Shown in pieces: positions 24,947 through 37,159 of a stretch of 64,000 nt of DNA. Made by a program: the position numbers and the translations under genes. The DNA comes from Pseudeuparius sepicola (lineage: Eukaryota; Arthropoda; Insecta; Coleoptera; Anthribidae). Location of the stretch: NCBI GenBank assembly GCA_963920635.1, contig OY987301.1, positions 16,472,501 through 16,536,500 of the forward strand, given 5' to 3'. Within the stretch, counting starts at the first letter, position 1, and every line of letters starts with the position of its first letter. The notes under the pieces are model-generated. The model was not told the DNA's origin, ran no database searches, and saw only the letters and a list, made by a program, of their open reading frames with translations.

Positions 24947-27900
24947 TTAGAAGTCTGATCGCTTGTCCCGGTTCTTTCCTCTCGATATGGTCCTTGCCTT
25001 GAAGTTGGCAGCGTTCATCAAACGCTACAACATTAGAATGACTTATTTGTTTGCTATTTCTATTAATAATACAAAAAACATAATAACCATGATGAATATG
25101 AATCGGAACCTTACCTTCCTGTATCTCTCCATCTGATTTTGAGCATGTTTTGGATTTTCGTGTTCTTCCAAAGGAGCAGTCCCCAATTCAAATATATCCC
25201 GCAGCAGCATATTTTCCGCCAAATGTACATTTATTCCTGGCCCCAATATGGTACACAGGCTGTCGTATTGCTTTCTCCTTGCCCACGTGTCCAGTATTAA
25301 AACCTCCTTTCCAAATTTTACTTTCACTTCCGACGTTGTATCTTCCTAAAATGGATATATTTTTAAAAAGGCATCAAATAATATACTCTGTCGCCAATCT
25401 CACCTCTATAAATAGCAAGATATCTCTAAAAGTAGCTCTCTGGACTTTTCGTTCTTTCTTCGCACGGTATTTATGCGAATCAGTTGCAAGTTGTTTCAGG
25501 GTTTCAGATATGTCCATCGCAAAGTCCTCGAAAAATGCCTCGTTTTCTAGTCTCCCCAATTCAAAGACAAGCGCTAATGCCTCGCCGGCGGCTAGCCTAA
25601 CCTCCAAATGAGTAGACTCGAGTAATTCAGATAAATGTTCCAAGGATCTATCATACAAATTACAAAAAAAAAAATTATAACTAATTCATATTTTACAAAT
25701 ATTACAGTCATTTTATAACTTATTATCTAGTTTAATTCCCTGGATTTATGGACCAATCGAGAGGGACAAATTTTACTTTAGAAGAGTACTTACATGATTC
25801 ATTTTAATATTGACATATTTTGGCCTTGCTGTTTTTATGTACCTGTTTCTTGTAAGTTAGTTTTTTTGATGTTTACTCCCAAGCTTTTTTGATTTTTTTA
25901 TGCTTAATTGGTGTATTTTTATTTTCATATGTTTTAATTTAATTATTACTCAGCTTTGTCAGCAAGTTTTACTCTTACCACAATAAAACATATTTGCTTT
26001 GAGAAATTGCTAGAAATTAATTAAAAACTAATAATTATTGACAAAAATACAGATTTTTGTTTACTTATTCAACATCTTTATTTTTGTAAATCAATTAAAA
26101 AAAAAAAATTCATAGTGAACATACAATGAAATAAATGAAACTTTCATAGGCCTTTACCTGTTAGGCTACATCCATTTCTGAAGATTGTTTTCATGAAGTC
26201 ACGCATATCTGCAACTGACATTTGGTGCACAAATAATTAGTAGTTATTAATTAATTTCTGGTCATTTCTCTAGAATATTATTTCGGAGATTTTTCCCTTT
26301 CGATTGGTCTATAAATCATCCCCAGGGAATTAAATTAAAGTTTCACATCTAAATGTGATGTGTACTACAACAAAGAATCATAACAAATAAAACAGAAGTG
26401 AGGTGGAGATGGATGGTGGTCAGCCAGCAGTGCCAATCAAGTCTAACCCTAAAACTTTTGTTCTGCATTTATAGACATTTCATATTTCAATATGATACTA
26501 AATCTAAATGTTTAGGCAAATGTATAAATGTTATTTATACCATAAACAAAAGGACATTAAATATTTCAGTTTTTATGTGCACACCAAATCTAGATACGAG
26601 TACATATACACACTTTACGACTTTTTATAACAAGTGCAGTATGTAGAATGATTCTTTGTTAGTTAATATCTATGTAAATAAATAGAAACATGTAAACATA
26701 TTATTTCAACAAAAGATGTAACCATAGTTATCTGAATCCCTAGATCCTATTATTTACATTTGTTCTGCTGCCATAAACAGGCCATAGTCTAATATCCGAT
26801 AAAAAAGAATATAGCGGGGTTGCCAGTGAAACACATATTTTTATCTTAAAATGGGACTTTATATGTTATATGATGCTGTAAAGGCCTTTGTGACAACACG
26901 AGATAAATTCGTCCATTACACATACTTATTGTTGATAACTTTGGGTAAATCAAAAGTAAAATATTAATTAAAACCAATTACGGCTTTACATTGTCCACTT
27001 GGGAAATCGGATTTGTCCCAACATACAGCACCGTTTAACGGATACTTGCTATTAGTTCATTCATAATTCTCTTCAAGCTGAACTGCGCGTGCGCAATTTG
27101 TTTTCGTTCCATAATTAATGTTTGAATGTTGTGGCGGCATTTTTGGCGGATGGTTTCAACTATAAATTTGCCTATCTATGTCTCCTTTAAGGTATGTATT
27201 AGCTTTTTTAACGTTTGAGGATTTTTCTTCATATGACTAATAAATAATGATAAACTGGAAATGATTAGATTAGATCACATTAGATTGATGAAATGAACAT
27301 TCAAATAACACAAGTATTTTTCATGATTATTTCTTTGGAAACGCTAGGTACTTTGTCCGATATCACCAACATCTACAATTTTCTCTATAGGTACCAACCT
27401 TTCCCATTCTAGTGCCTTACACAACTTAACTTTCTTACATGAACCTGATTTCTGTTTTACTTTGCTTTCAAGCTCACTAAAAAAAAATCCAACTTACGGT
27501 AATGATTTGGAATTGGTGATCATCGTCCCAATGCTGCCGGGTGCCATGACAGTGAAAAGTAAGGACCACGCATTTATCGCAGCCGCATGGAGGTTCCCCA
27601 CTTCGGTGGTGATATTCGGCAGACTGCCGTCGCCCTTTAGATAACTTCCCGCGAAAACCAACTCAAATTGCTGCATCAAACCCATGATCTCGCCGATTTC
27701 GCCTCCCGAGAGGAACGCCAGGTTGCTCAGTGTGGAACAGCACTAGAAACCAGGTTATCCAATTATATTATATTTATACAAAGTTATTTAAGCGCATATT
27801 TTTATTTGTAGCTGCAAAAAAAATTGGTAACAAGGTTTTTTAGAACCCAGGAAACAACAAAATGTGAAAATATTTGAAAGTTGCCGTGTTTCTACAAGCT

Positions 27901-30900
27901 GTATTGAGAAAATATCAATTTGATTTTATCGTTTAAACAGAGGGGATATTCTCATTGGTACAACTTTCTCTGTATATTTAATGTATACTGTAAAAAGTTT
28001 AGTTAATAAAAAAATTAAATTGTTTCCATTTACAAAAACAATAGTTGTTTCTAAAATTATGTGAATTTTTTATTAATAGAAAATATGTTAATTCGGTGAA
28101 AAGGACCTATTGAAATTCGAGTCTAGAGCAGTATTTTTAGAGGGACTTTTTTCGCAGAACAAATCTGCAACATCCTGTACACATTAGCTGGTTCGTTTAA
28201 ACACAAAATATATCACAATGTATTTAATATGTGACTTACTGTTGCTCTTACAGATGGAGCCATCGAGTTATCGCAAACCATCGTCAACAATACAGGCTTT
28301 AACAACTGGCAAATTTCTTCGCTGGTTCCTTCGGCCCCTAACTGTACACACATAACCGCTGCCAACTCGGCCGCCGCCCCTTTTTCCGCACTGCCGCCCT
28401 TTTTCAGACTGCGTTCTATGCAGTCGCACAACGTGAAGTTCCTAAAATTATATTAAAAAAAAAGAGAGAGAAATATAATAGTTCCTATTCCAGTCCACAC
28501 CCCCCCTACCTGTCCCTTATAAAACCAGGCATGTATTTATTGACTAAACCTTTCGTGAAGGTTTTGTAACAGTTTGTCCTGCCCTGCGAGGATTTTTGCG
28601 TGAGACCGTCTATGATTTCAGAAAGTTTGTCTTCCAGCTGATCTTGGGTTATGTCGTCGCACTCGTCCAGGTCGTCGGTGGTGTTTTCGGAATAGTTGCT
28701 CGCCACACTCAGGTTGTCGACGTAGGAGTCCTCGTCGGACGTTTGGGGGCCGCTGTCGCCATTGCGGCCAGACCGATCTAGAGGGAGCAAAGTCGAAAAA
28801 TTGAAATGTACAAGTTATAAGATGACAGGCTCTAGCCAAACACCCCACTACACCTAGAGAGTGAAAAGTATTGTTGGGAGACGACTGTAAAATAATGCAA
28901 CACCAATTTTTTAACTTGAATTAACATGCATAACAAAAGGATAAATACTTGGAATAAATACCTACATAAACTGTGATGTGCCAAGAAACTGTGATTTTTG
29001 AAAAATATCATTCCTCCCAACCCCACCCTAAACTCTCAAATACTTAAATTCTGTTCTTTTCTTTCAAAACATATTTTTCTAATTAAAACGGTGTATAATA
29101 CCTACATGGTGCTTTCTTACTTAGATTTTATTATTTTACAAACATTTTTCATTTTAATAATAACGAGCGTTTGTTTCAATTTGGCCTTTGCTTAATTTCT
29201 TTCATTATAGCTGCCACGTAAACAAGTATGTAAGCAGGTTTTTTTGTGAAAACATTTGTCATATGGGGCAAGTTGCTTTTCAATCTGGTAAGGTAGCCTA
29301 TGGGTTCAAATATCAACTTTCGGTCCATTCTTGTTGTTGTTGAGTAAACACCATTCTAGTGCAGAAATTTGATTTCGAAGAACGCTTTTACGTTTAATAA
29401 TAAGGAAATGATTGAATTTAAACCAAATTTTTTGCACAAGAATACATTCTGACTAACATTATTATATAGGTACACGTACAAATTCTATTTTTATCTAAAA
29501 TTTTCTTATGTTTATACCTATACTAAAATCGAGCAATCCGTATGCCTGGCGTAAATAAAACCACGTGTTCAATGACGATCCGCGATTGGTCGGTAGGCTA
29601 TAAAGTTTCACCCAAGTCGGCAACAGGGACGTACTCGATCGCAAAAGTGTAGTTACGCGGTTTTACATTGTTGTTTTCAGCTATTTAGACACTGCCACAA
29701 ATAATTTTATCGATGTTTTGAACCATTTTAATTAAGCCAATAATTCTTTTCCCAAATATTTTGATGTAAACCATTGTAAATATAAAATTAAATAAAGGTC
29801 GTGCCTCAGTGCGGCCCTGGCGAATATTTCAACTCACGTGCTCTTGTTTACACCAGGCGTAAGAGTTGCTCGATTTTACTATAGTTACTAATTTTACATG
29901 AAAGTATAGTATTGCTAAAATCAGTTGAAAATCATCACTTATTGAGACTGAAGTGTTTCAATCGAAATCAGATAAACTATACCTGTTGTGTTTTTACTAG
30001 TTGTTTTCTATCATTGATTTTTGATTATGTTTGGATTATTGATTATCTTATTGTCAAAAATGCAAATATGTCAAATGCAGACCAACTTTTACCTTTCACA
30101 CTCCCGACATATTGTTTGATATAAACTATGAAGATGAAGTACCTGCTGCATCCTTCATTTATTATAGTTTATTTAAAACTGAGAAAGAAGATCCACAGTG
30201 ATCCATGTTTACTTGTTTCTGTGTTCTTTTCACATTTTTTACACTTATAATTATTACTATTAAGATTTGGCTAAAAATACATTTGTTTATTTTCCAATGT
30301 ATTAAAAAAAATCTGTTTTTTGGCATAAATGCAACTATACCTGGTACTTCTTTTTTCCTACTAAAAAAAAACCGGAGCTAAACAATGTCATTAAAATTAA
30401 ATTTGAAAAATATAGAGTATGTCCATGAGTTAAAAAGGAAGGCATATCTAATAGACATTTTAAGAAAAATGGAAAATTAAAATTGAAAATTCAGCCTTCT
30501 TCAAAAATAAAGCAAGAAGTAAAATAGCGATGCAAAGAATATTCGACAGACCGAATGTTCGGCCATTCTTTGGACATTGCCGAATATTCGTCAAGGCCGA
30601 ATAATACTTTTAAAAACCAAATATTCGCGCTAATTATTTGGCTAGTCAGTTTGATTTTTGATAAATTATACAATTTATTGTAAAATAAATCGCAAGATTT
30701 ACATTTTTTGCAAAAATGCAATATACTGAAAATATACCTAAGGAAACAATTAAAAATTTAAAAACGACTAATGATCCAACTTAAATAATGTCAGGTGCAT
30801 CCTCAGCCAACCGTAAAACCATTATTCAGCCAGAATATTTGGCCAATTTTCCGGTCTGCTCCCTTATATTTATTTCCTGTTCTAAGGTTAATTTTTTATA

Positions 30901-32621
30901 TTTATGTGTAGGTTTAGTGTTCAGTTATCATTATAGAGGCTCTTAAAACACATTTTGATAAGAAATACTATAAATTTGATGTGGAACTTTGAACTATTGA
31001 GCCGAATAATTTGCCGAATATTGCTAGGCCGAATATTCGGTGTTCAGCCAATGCCACATTTCACTATTTGGTACTCCTAAAGTAAAATATAAACTTTTAC
31101 GTAGTTTTGCCTTTATTATAAACATTAAACATTTAATAAAAAATAAAAGAATGAAATAATACATTAATTATTGCACAATAATTTCACTTTTTTATTTGAT
31201 ACAAGCAGACTAGCTTGTGTGGTAAAATTAGCAACTTAAAAAAATGTGGTTATTTTCTTAAATGCTTTTTGATATAACTTTTCTTATAATGTTTCGTCAG
31301 ATTTGTCCGTATAGAAAGAAAGAAACCTAGTTGTCAGGTTACCTACTTATTATGTCAAGGTGGAGGTCCGTTGTCAAGGCTAAGGCTATACCTACTTAGT
31401 TGTCAAACTGCGTGACATCCATTGATTAAGGTATGGTGACATGAAGATATTTTACATATTAGAGTCAGCTGTCATTTACATCAAAAGAAGTTCTGAAGCC
31501 TATAAATAGTCAAACTGTGACATGAAAGCTAGGTAAATTTTTATTGTTTATAGCTTATTCTATCATGTGAGGTCTAATATTATATTAGGTAATTAAAATC
31601 CAGTGGGATATCAAACTGACATGGGTACCGTCACCAATTTTTTTATGATGTCAGAGCTCTATATGAGAACCATTTGACAATCTTTGTTTCTTTTTATTAA
31701 TCAGCACCTGACTCAACACTACAAAATATGTTCCAATGTTGAAAAACATAAAAAAATAATATGGACATATTAAATTTGTCATGAGATAAAGTGTGTCCTG
31801 TCTCATTAATTATTAATAAAGTAGTAATAAATAACTGATATTACACAAAAAACTTAGAGAAAGTGAATACATATGAAACGGAAACCTAAACCCTTGTTTA
31901 TAACAGATACCCTAAACCAAAAGTAGGTCCCTAAAAATTTATTTTAGCCTCGCTTTTAGCTGAGAAAAGCTGTGTGTTAATTATAAAAAGCTTTAATATT
32001 TATAAAAAGTTTCTAGAAAATATCCTGTTATTTATTATAGAAAAAAAAAACACATTTTGAATAATATAATAACATAAAAGTAGCAATAGGTACCTATTAT
32101 GTGATCTAATGTAAAATAACCTTGAGAAATTGTTGCACAATCTTGGAATGTGCTGGCTGAAACATATGTTTGGATGAACATAAAGCCTTTCTTTTATTAG
32201 GAGTAACAAGTTGGTACCTATTCTAGTTATAGCCCTTATTTTGTTTGAATTTTGAATGTTATATAATTACATTAGACACATTTGGTTCCTCCATACAAAA
32301 ATCGAGTTCAATGCATTGCTATTTTTAACATGAATATGACTTTCAATTTTCAGCAAAATTCATGTTGCACGTCTTTTGGATTCAGATAAAATTAAAGCCT
32401 TATTATTAAACTCATATCAACGACATGAAAAATATCGATCATAATTAGGTATGACGAAATATTTTGCAATTTTCTCACTAGTTTTTTAAAATAATTTCAA
32501 AGGTTCACTCTTTCTCCTAATGCTAAAATGGACGTATGCATGGACTTTCCAAATAAATCTAGCTTGTAGTTCAAAGGTGGCGGGACTTACCAGACCTCCC
32601 TTTTCGTTTCCCTTTAGGCAT
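24947..32621 (-). CDS. IFRD1: Interferon-related developmental regulator 1/2 homologue (IFRD)
   Basis: Seven coding exons in transcript order: 32591-32621, 28510-28777, 28240-28441, 27498-27742, 25404-25647, 25115-25345, 24947-25024, giving 432 residues in one phase-consistent frame. Exon 1 encodes only MPKGKRKGRS, matching the basic start of IFRD proteins. Next come an acidic Ser-rich stretch (DEDSYVDNLSVASNYSENTT) and HEAT-like helical repeats with CIERSLKKG, VRLAAGEALALVFELGR and HKYRAKKERKVQR. The C-terminal domain has VLILDTWARRKQYDSL and the basic tail FKARTISRGKNRDKRSDF. The family is a conserved co-regulator; IFRD1/Ifrd1 also binds ribosomes in some animals, so the exact insect role is open. 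Intron 1 (3.8 kb) is repeat-rich. Confidence 0.93.
25648..27497. other. IFRD1 intron 4 (1.85 kb)
   Basis: AT-rich sequence with no recognised element or gene. The open frame at 26398-26646 is low complexity and unsupported. Confidence 0.5.
29519..29884. mobile_element. 366-bp MITE-like TIR element
   Basis: The left end TATACTAAAATCGAGCAA and the inverse right end TATAGTAAAATCGAGCAA are followed on both sides by GCCTGG-GTAAA and CACGTG blocks, giving about 50-bp imperfect inverted repeats. No clear target duplication beyond TA was seen. Class unassigned. Confidence 0.75.
30525..31068. mobile_element. CGAATATTCGG-rich MITE, probably hAT-like
   Basis: Ends AATAGCGATGC and inverse AATAGTGAAATGTGGC enclose many copies of the self-complementary word CCGAATATTCGG, arranged as subterminal inverted repeats. 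Multiple CGAATATTCGG words are a known feature of insect hAT MITEs. I could not see an 8-bp duplication, so the boundaries are approximate. Confidence 0.6.
31885..31917. repeat. Asymmetric scar: one CCTTGTTTATAACAG tip between 7-bp duplications
   Basis: CCTAAAC at 31885-31891 and 31911-31917 encloses 19 bp beginning CCTTGTTTATAACAG. This equals the first 15 nt of the palindrome at 61770, while the other tip is reduced to about four bases. Confidence 0.75.
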
Positions 32622-32893
32622 GGTCGAAAAAAATTAAATAAGTTTCCCCTCAAATTTGCTAACGAAAAACACTAATTTAGCACTCAATCAAGACGGTATA
32701 CTGTTTCTCAATGAATTTCTTTCGTTTATACTCAACACTTGACATTTAATATGAGAAAAAATCGAGGCGAAACTCAATAACATGTTTTCAGTTGCACGCG
32801 TGATGAACAACTTGGGAAATTGGAAACTGTCACGGAAAATTTGGGTTATTGACGTTCCATGGACATGCGCGTGGCGCCAAAATATGCAGGAAC

Positions 32894-33362
32894 CAGAGAA
32901 ATGGAGTAGGGAGAGCGAATTTCAAGCTGTGCGAACTGCCTAATAAAAGTGGCGGCCATATTAAACCAACTTTACTACAACTTTACTAAACTTACCGAAA
33001 AAATGATACCCCCGGAGGTCTCCTAGAGTTATAATTCATTTATAAAAAAACCGACTACGATCGGGGAACACCGGAAAGCGCGAACGTGAAGCCGTGAAAA
33101 CTACGCGAAAGCCGACAATCTCCACACTCACGTTCGCGCCTCTTCTCGGGGTTTTGCGCCGCGAATGTGGAGCGGCCTTTACAGCTTGGTACTGCACACG
33201 ACATTTTCCAAAAACACTGACCATTTCTCTGTGAAAATACAACAACTATCGCTGAAAACAAACTGCAAACGTCAAACTGGGGACAATATGCCGGACATTA
33301 CATTAGCCTGGAAATAGGATGCGCAGTAGGTTAAAGCGTGTTCTCCCTACTCCATTTCTCTG
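32894..33362 (-). mobile_element. P-like MITE copy B with THAP-type first exon (inverted)
   Basis: A 469-bp copy of the element at 17738, in the opposite orientation, with the same CAGAGAAATGGAGTAGGGAG ends and the same GC-rich internal insert. The minus strand reads MSCAVPSCK in place of MSCAVPNCK. Flanks GCAGGAAC / GCTGAAAC match at 6 of 8 positions. Both copies share the insert, so the family spread after that insert was acquired. Confidence 0.78.
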
Positions 33363-33387
33363 GCTGAAACCCACGCTGCACGAACCT

Positions 33388-33679
33388 AATAACCGCGTTC
33401 CTTTTGCCCCGTCACTGAGAACTTTAGCTCAGTTTTTAGCCGAGCCACTCAGTTTTTTTTTTCCTCTCAAAGGCTCATCTTGTGAAAGGGTCATTTTCCC
33501 CACCACCAAACTGAGCCACTATGCTTGATAGTGAGTGTCTTCGCGAGGATGTGCTTGAAGGGCGAAGGGGGAGGTAAAAAATCTCGCTTTAGCTCACATT
33601 CTCATTTGTAAAAGGAACTGCCACCAACTGAGATAAATGTAAGAATTCTTAAGAAAAGTGGCAAAAGGAACGCGGCTAT
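33388..33679. mobile_element. Inverted-repeat element (CCGCGTTCCTTTTGCC ends)
   Basis: The left AACCGCGTTCCTTTTGCC and the inverse right AGCCGCGTTCCTTTTGCC delimit about 290 bp, with internal repeats of CTGAG words. No target duplication recognised; class unknown. Confidence 0.65.
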
Positions 33680-34205
33680 TTCATGTTTGCAGCGCTGAGA
33701 GCATTCTTTTATTCTCGGAACTCCGAAATATTCACTAGTTTTAGTTCTATGATATGGCACGATCATAAATGTAGTAATGGAATTTAAAACTGGGTTCACA
33801 AGATTTACACTAGATATTATTGGAGTTCACGTTTTAGATAATAGTATTGTTGCAAGTTTTTTTTACAACTGGCATTGTTGTGTTAAGTCTCCTTTCCATA
33901 GATAAAGGATTTATATTGCTCCTTTCTTTGGGGAACTATTAAGCATCTCATTTTGGTTGGTTAGAATTGTTCATTTGACCTGGATAATATAACTTTTGTG
34001 GACTATTCAAGTTCGAGCATGACTACTCTTGCATCGTAAAGTTGTTACAAGAACTTTCATGATCTAAAATGGGCTTAACTTTCATATTTTATATTTGTAT
34101 AGAAAAATAATCCTCCTATTTATGATATCATGGCGAAGGTTAGATCACGACCTTAGGGCTTTATTGGCCTGGCTACACATACCTACCTGGCTAACAGAAG
34201 AAATT

Positions 34206-34250
34206 ATAAAACCAGGACCAACACTATTATAGTGTTGGTCCAGATAAAAC
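34206..34250. repeat. 31-bp near-palindrome with 7-bp duplication (CTGGACC family scar)
   Basis: ATAAAAC at 34206-34212 and 34244-34250 flanks an insert whose right half is the inverse of CTGGACCAACACTATA and whose left half differs by one base near the tip. Confidence 0.85.
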
Positions 34251-34380
34251 TTTGCTTTCGGGTGGAGTGTTTGAAGTTCCCAGTGCATGTTCACTAAGTA
34301 CCAAAGCCGTTTGGTTACTTTTGGAACACCAAATCAGAATTTAGGTTAATTTGGGACCATACCCTAATCAATAGCAGAAA

Positions 34381-34422
34381 GCAGAAGCAGAGCATATAAA
34401 ACAACATATGCTCTGGCAGAAG
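34381..34422. repeat. 28-bp palindrome with 7-bp duplication
   Basis: GCAGAAG (34381-34387, 34416-34422) flanks an insert starting CAGAGCATAT and ending with its inverse, with an 8-nt unpaired centre. Confidence 0.8.
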
Positions 34423-34440
34423 GGTAAATAAAACTTTTTT

Positions 34441-34566
34441 CTACAAGCGTGCGGTAAAGTACTACTTTTCATTTTATTAATTTAGAAAGTGTCACTTTCT
34501 AAACTAAAATGCGTGCGGAAAAGTAAATGCGTGCGGAAAAGTGTATACTTTTCCGCACGCTTGTAG
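34441..34566. mobile_element. 126-bp TIR element (CTACAAGCGTGCGG ends)
   Basis: Ends CTACAAGCGTGCGG and its exact inverse, with inner repeats of GCGTGCGGAAAAGT in both orientations and a small AGAAAGTGTCACTTTCT palindrome. The class is unknown. Confidence 0.75.
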
Positions 34567-34570
34567 AAAA

Positions 34571-34680
34571 AATAGTGTTCCTAACTCTTGCGGAAAGTGT
34601 CTTTTCCACACTCGATTTCTTGGCTGAACGACGCGTAGCGGGAAGGTGACACTTTCCGCACTTGTTAGGAAATATACTAT
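34571..34680. mobile_element. 110-bp TIR element (GTTCCTAAC-TTGCGGAAAGTGTC ends)
   Basis: The left arm GTTCCTAACTCTTGCGG and the inverse right arm TTTCCTAACAAGTGCGG face each other, and both continue into AAAGTGTC. Flanks AATAGT and TACTAT are also inverted. It is directly adjacent to the previous element and shares CGGAAAGTG words with it, so the two may be related. Confidence 0.65.
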
Positions 34681-34992
34681 TTTGGTCTGATTAAATGATC
34701 ACTTGTACTTGGGTCTGATTGGAACCAAAAACATCTCCCTTTACTATTTTGTGACCCTAACTAAGAGAAATTGAGATCTACCTCAATGCTAACTTGCTAG
34801 GTTTAGTTTAAGAGTAACCTATATATTTTGTGTTTAAGAGATAAAAAGATGTGGTTATGTGATAAAGGATTTAATTTTATACCTTGTTATTCTAAGATTT
34901 ATTTACTATTATCAACTCTGACAAAAAGAATAAATTAAAAATGAAATATTTAATACTGAACTCCATAATATGCAGTAGATGAATAAGCAGTC

Positions 34993-37159
34993 ATGAATTG
35001 GGGCCTTCGAAAAACCACTCGATATCCTTTTGGAGGCTTCTTAGTGGCTGTTTCTATTATGTTTATCATAACAGTCTGGCTAAGTTTTCGATTACTTACC
35101 TTAGGTATTTATAAAAACAGCATTTAGCCATTTTTCAAATTGTTCAATGATTTGCTTTTAGATAAGTGCACTCAATACTCACCGCAAGAAGTTATCCGAT
35201 ATGTTCAAAATAGACCAGGCAATAAACTACTAAGCTCAAAACATAGATTAGCAGTACTAGTACCTTTTAGAGAAAGATTTGAAGAATTATTGGAGTTTGC
35301 CCCTTACATTCATAACTTTTTAAACGATCAAAATGTTTACCATGACATATTTGTTTTAAATCAAGTGGACCAGTTTAGATTTAATAGGGCTTCTTTAATA
35401 AACGCTGGATACTTGCTTACATCTGCCGATTACGATTATATGGTCATGCACGATGTCGATTTATTGCCGCTCAATAAAAACTTAACCTACAAATATCCAG
35501 AGCAACCCTTTCACTTGGCAGCACCGAATTTGCATCCTCGATATAACTACAGTAAATTTATTGGCGGCATTCTGTTGATAAATAGGTAAAGGTATGAAAT
35601 GAATAATAATGATTCCAGGACCATACCACGACAAAGGCTCATGCCCTTGCATTTGTACTGAAGATAGATATTCCAATAGGGTACTTTACCATTTTTTGTT
35701 CACTTTAAAAGAATTTGGAGTTTTATTGTTCAGTTTAAACACCTATGAGGCAGAGCTGTAACAAATCATTTTGAAGAGTGTTTAAATCAAAGGACATTTT
35801 GTGTGGAATAATGGGTGTATCTTTTTTATTGTTGATCGTAAAAGTCTTAATAAATACAAAAGTTTCTTGATTAGTTTTTTGTCGCACTTTTTGGTGACCT
35901 TGATTTTTTCATTCATAAAAAAGAAAAAAAAATCACTTTCTAGAAAAATTATCAGCAAGTTAAATTAAGGCAAAGTAAAAATTCAAGGTCACCAAAAAGT
36001 GCCAAAAAATGAACCAAGAAACTTTTGTATAATACAAGATATAATACACCCATTACTCCATAAATTTGACGGGCCCTGTATAAGATCAATTTTTGCATGT
36101 CCAATTCCTGCAATAAACCATTTTTCTAAAGATTTATGAACTTATAAATAAATAATGATTAAAAATTAAATCCATAAAAATAATTAAATAACTTAAAATG
36201 GTTAAATTGCTACCAAACATTTCAATCTAAACAAATTAACAGCACTATTATTATTATGAAAACAAATCATTTAGATAAACCAAAAAAGTTACAGGGGTCA
36301 GGTATGATTTTATTAAAACACTCTTTTATATTAAAACCGCACAAGCATTCAGTTGCTTCTGGGGTACTCCTAGTTATCAGATAAATCAGTAAAATCGCAA
36401 ATTCAGTTCAAAAGAATACTAGCTATTGTCAAATAGCAATGTAGTTCTATTAATGTGGTAAAAGATCGTAAATTCAGTTCAAAAGAATACTAGCTATTGT
36501 CAAATAGCAATGTAGGTCTATTAATGTGGTAAAAGAACGTTCTAAGGTTGTTTTTCCATGGCTACTATTTTCGATATGAAAATTTCAAAAATTTAATCGC
36601 TCACGTTTTCCAAATGGTTGGAGCAAGCATAACATATCTATTTATATGTAATCGGGAAGAAGCATAGATTTCAAAAAAAGCATCACTAGAACCTAATGTG
36701 TTTCTGTTCATATTTTTAGAGAGCAATTTAAACTTGTTAATGGACTTTCTAACAGATATTGGGGTTGGGGTCTAGAAGATGACGAATTTTACGTGAGATT
36801 AAAAGATGCAAATTTGGCTGTGCATAGACCAGAAAATATTTCAAGTGGGATGAATAATACATTCAGGTACCTATTAACAATTTATACATAGGTCTGCACA
36901 ATTTCAATTTATTTCCTTTTGTCTTAGACATATCCACGACAAAAACCGAAAAAGGGACACAGTGAAGTGTTACCATCAAAGGGAAATAACTAGAAGACGG
37001 GATCGGCAGACTGGCCTTCATGACGTAACCTACAAAGTTTTAAGCCAAAAGCAAATGGAGATTGAAGGAGCTCCTCTTACAGTTTACAACATACAGTTGT
37101 TTTGTAACAGAGATGCAACACCGTGGTGTGTGTGTTCTCCCAAAAAGAAGAAAACCTAG
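34993..37159 (+). CDS. B4GALT7: Beta-1,4-galactosyltransferase 7 (xylosylprotein galactosyltransferase)
   Basis: Exons 34993-35104, 35162-35585, 36720-36866 and 36928-37159 give 304 residues. The enzyme adds galactose to xylose in the glycosaminoglycan-protein linker tetrasaccharide in the Golgi. A short cytosolic tail is followed by a membrane anchor (about residues 14-37), as expected of a type II Golgi enzyme. The catalytic part shows [13 protein letters not shown], the metal-binding DVD of [18 protein letters not shown] before exon 3 and the signature [10 protein letters not shown], followed by RHIHDKNR. The length is close to the fly enzyme. Intron 2 (1.1 kb) contains an inverted-repeat element and a 71-bp tandem duplication. 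The stop TAG is followed by AT-rich 3' UTR. Confidence 0.94.
35801..36080. mobile_element. Inverted-repeat element in beta4GalT7 intron 2
   Basis: Arms share TAATGGGTGTAT, ACAAAAGTTTCTTG and CACTTTTTGGTGACCTTGA in inverted orientation (about 35808-35912 and 35982-36060). The right end reads GGGCCCTGTATA. No target duplication identified. Confidence 0.7.
36392..36537. repeat. Two tandem copies of a 71-bp unit
   Basis: AAATTCAGTTCAAAAGAATA starts at 36399 and again at 36470. The units are almost identical, differing at about three positions, which suggests a recent duplication. The unit includes the small palindrome GCTATTGTCAAATAGC. Confidence 0.85.

Larger units (their letters stand above)
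28778..32590. other. IFRD1 intron 1, repeat-rich
   Basis: Carries the inverted-repeat elements at 29519-29884 and 30525-31068 and the asymmetric scar at 31885-31917. A stretch at 31300-31680 is unusually rich in TGACAT words, like 5450-5960 in the INTS1 intron. No coding sequence is recognised. Confidence 0.6.
32622..34992. other. Divergent spacer between IFRD1 and beta4GalT7, a MITE cluster
   Basis: Holds P-like MITE copy B (32894-33362), an inverted-repeat element (33388-33679), two scars (34206 and 34381) and two adjacent TIR elements (34441-34680). The ORF-like segments within copy B are part of the element. The promoters of both genes must lie among these insertions. Confidence 0.75.
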
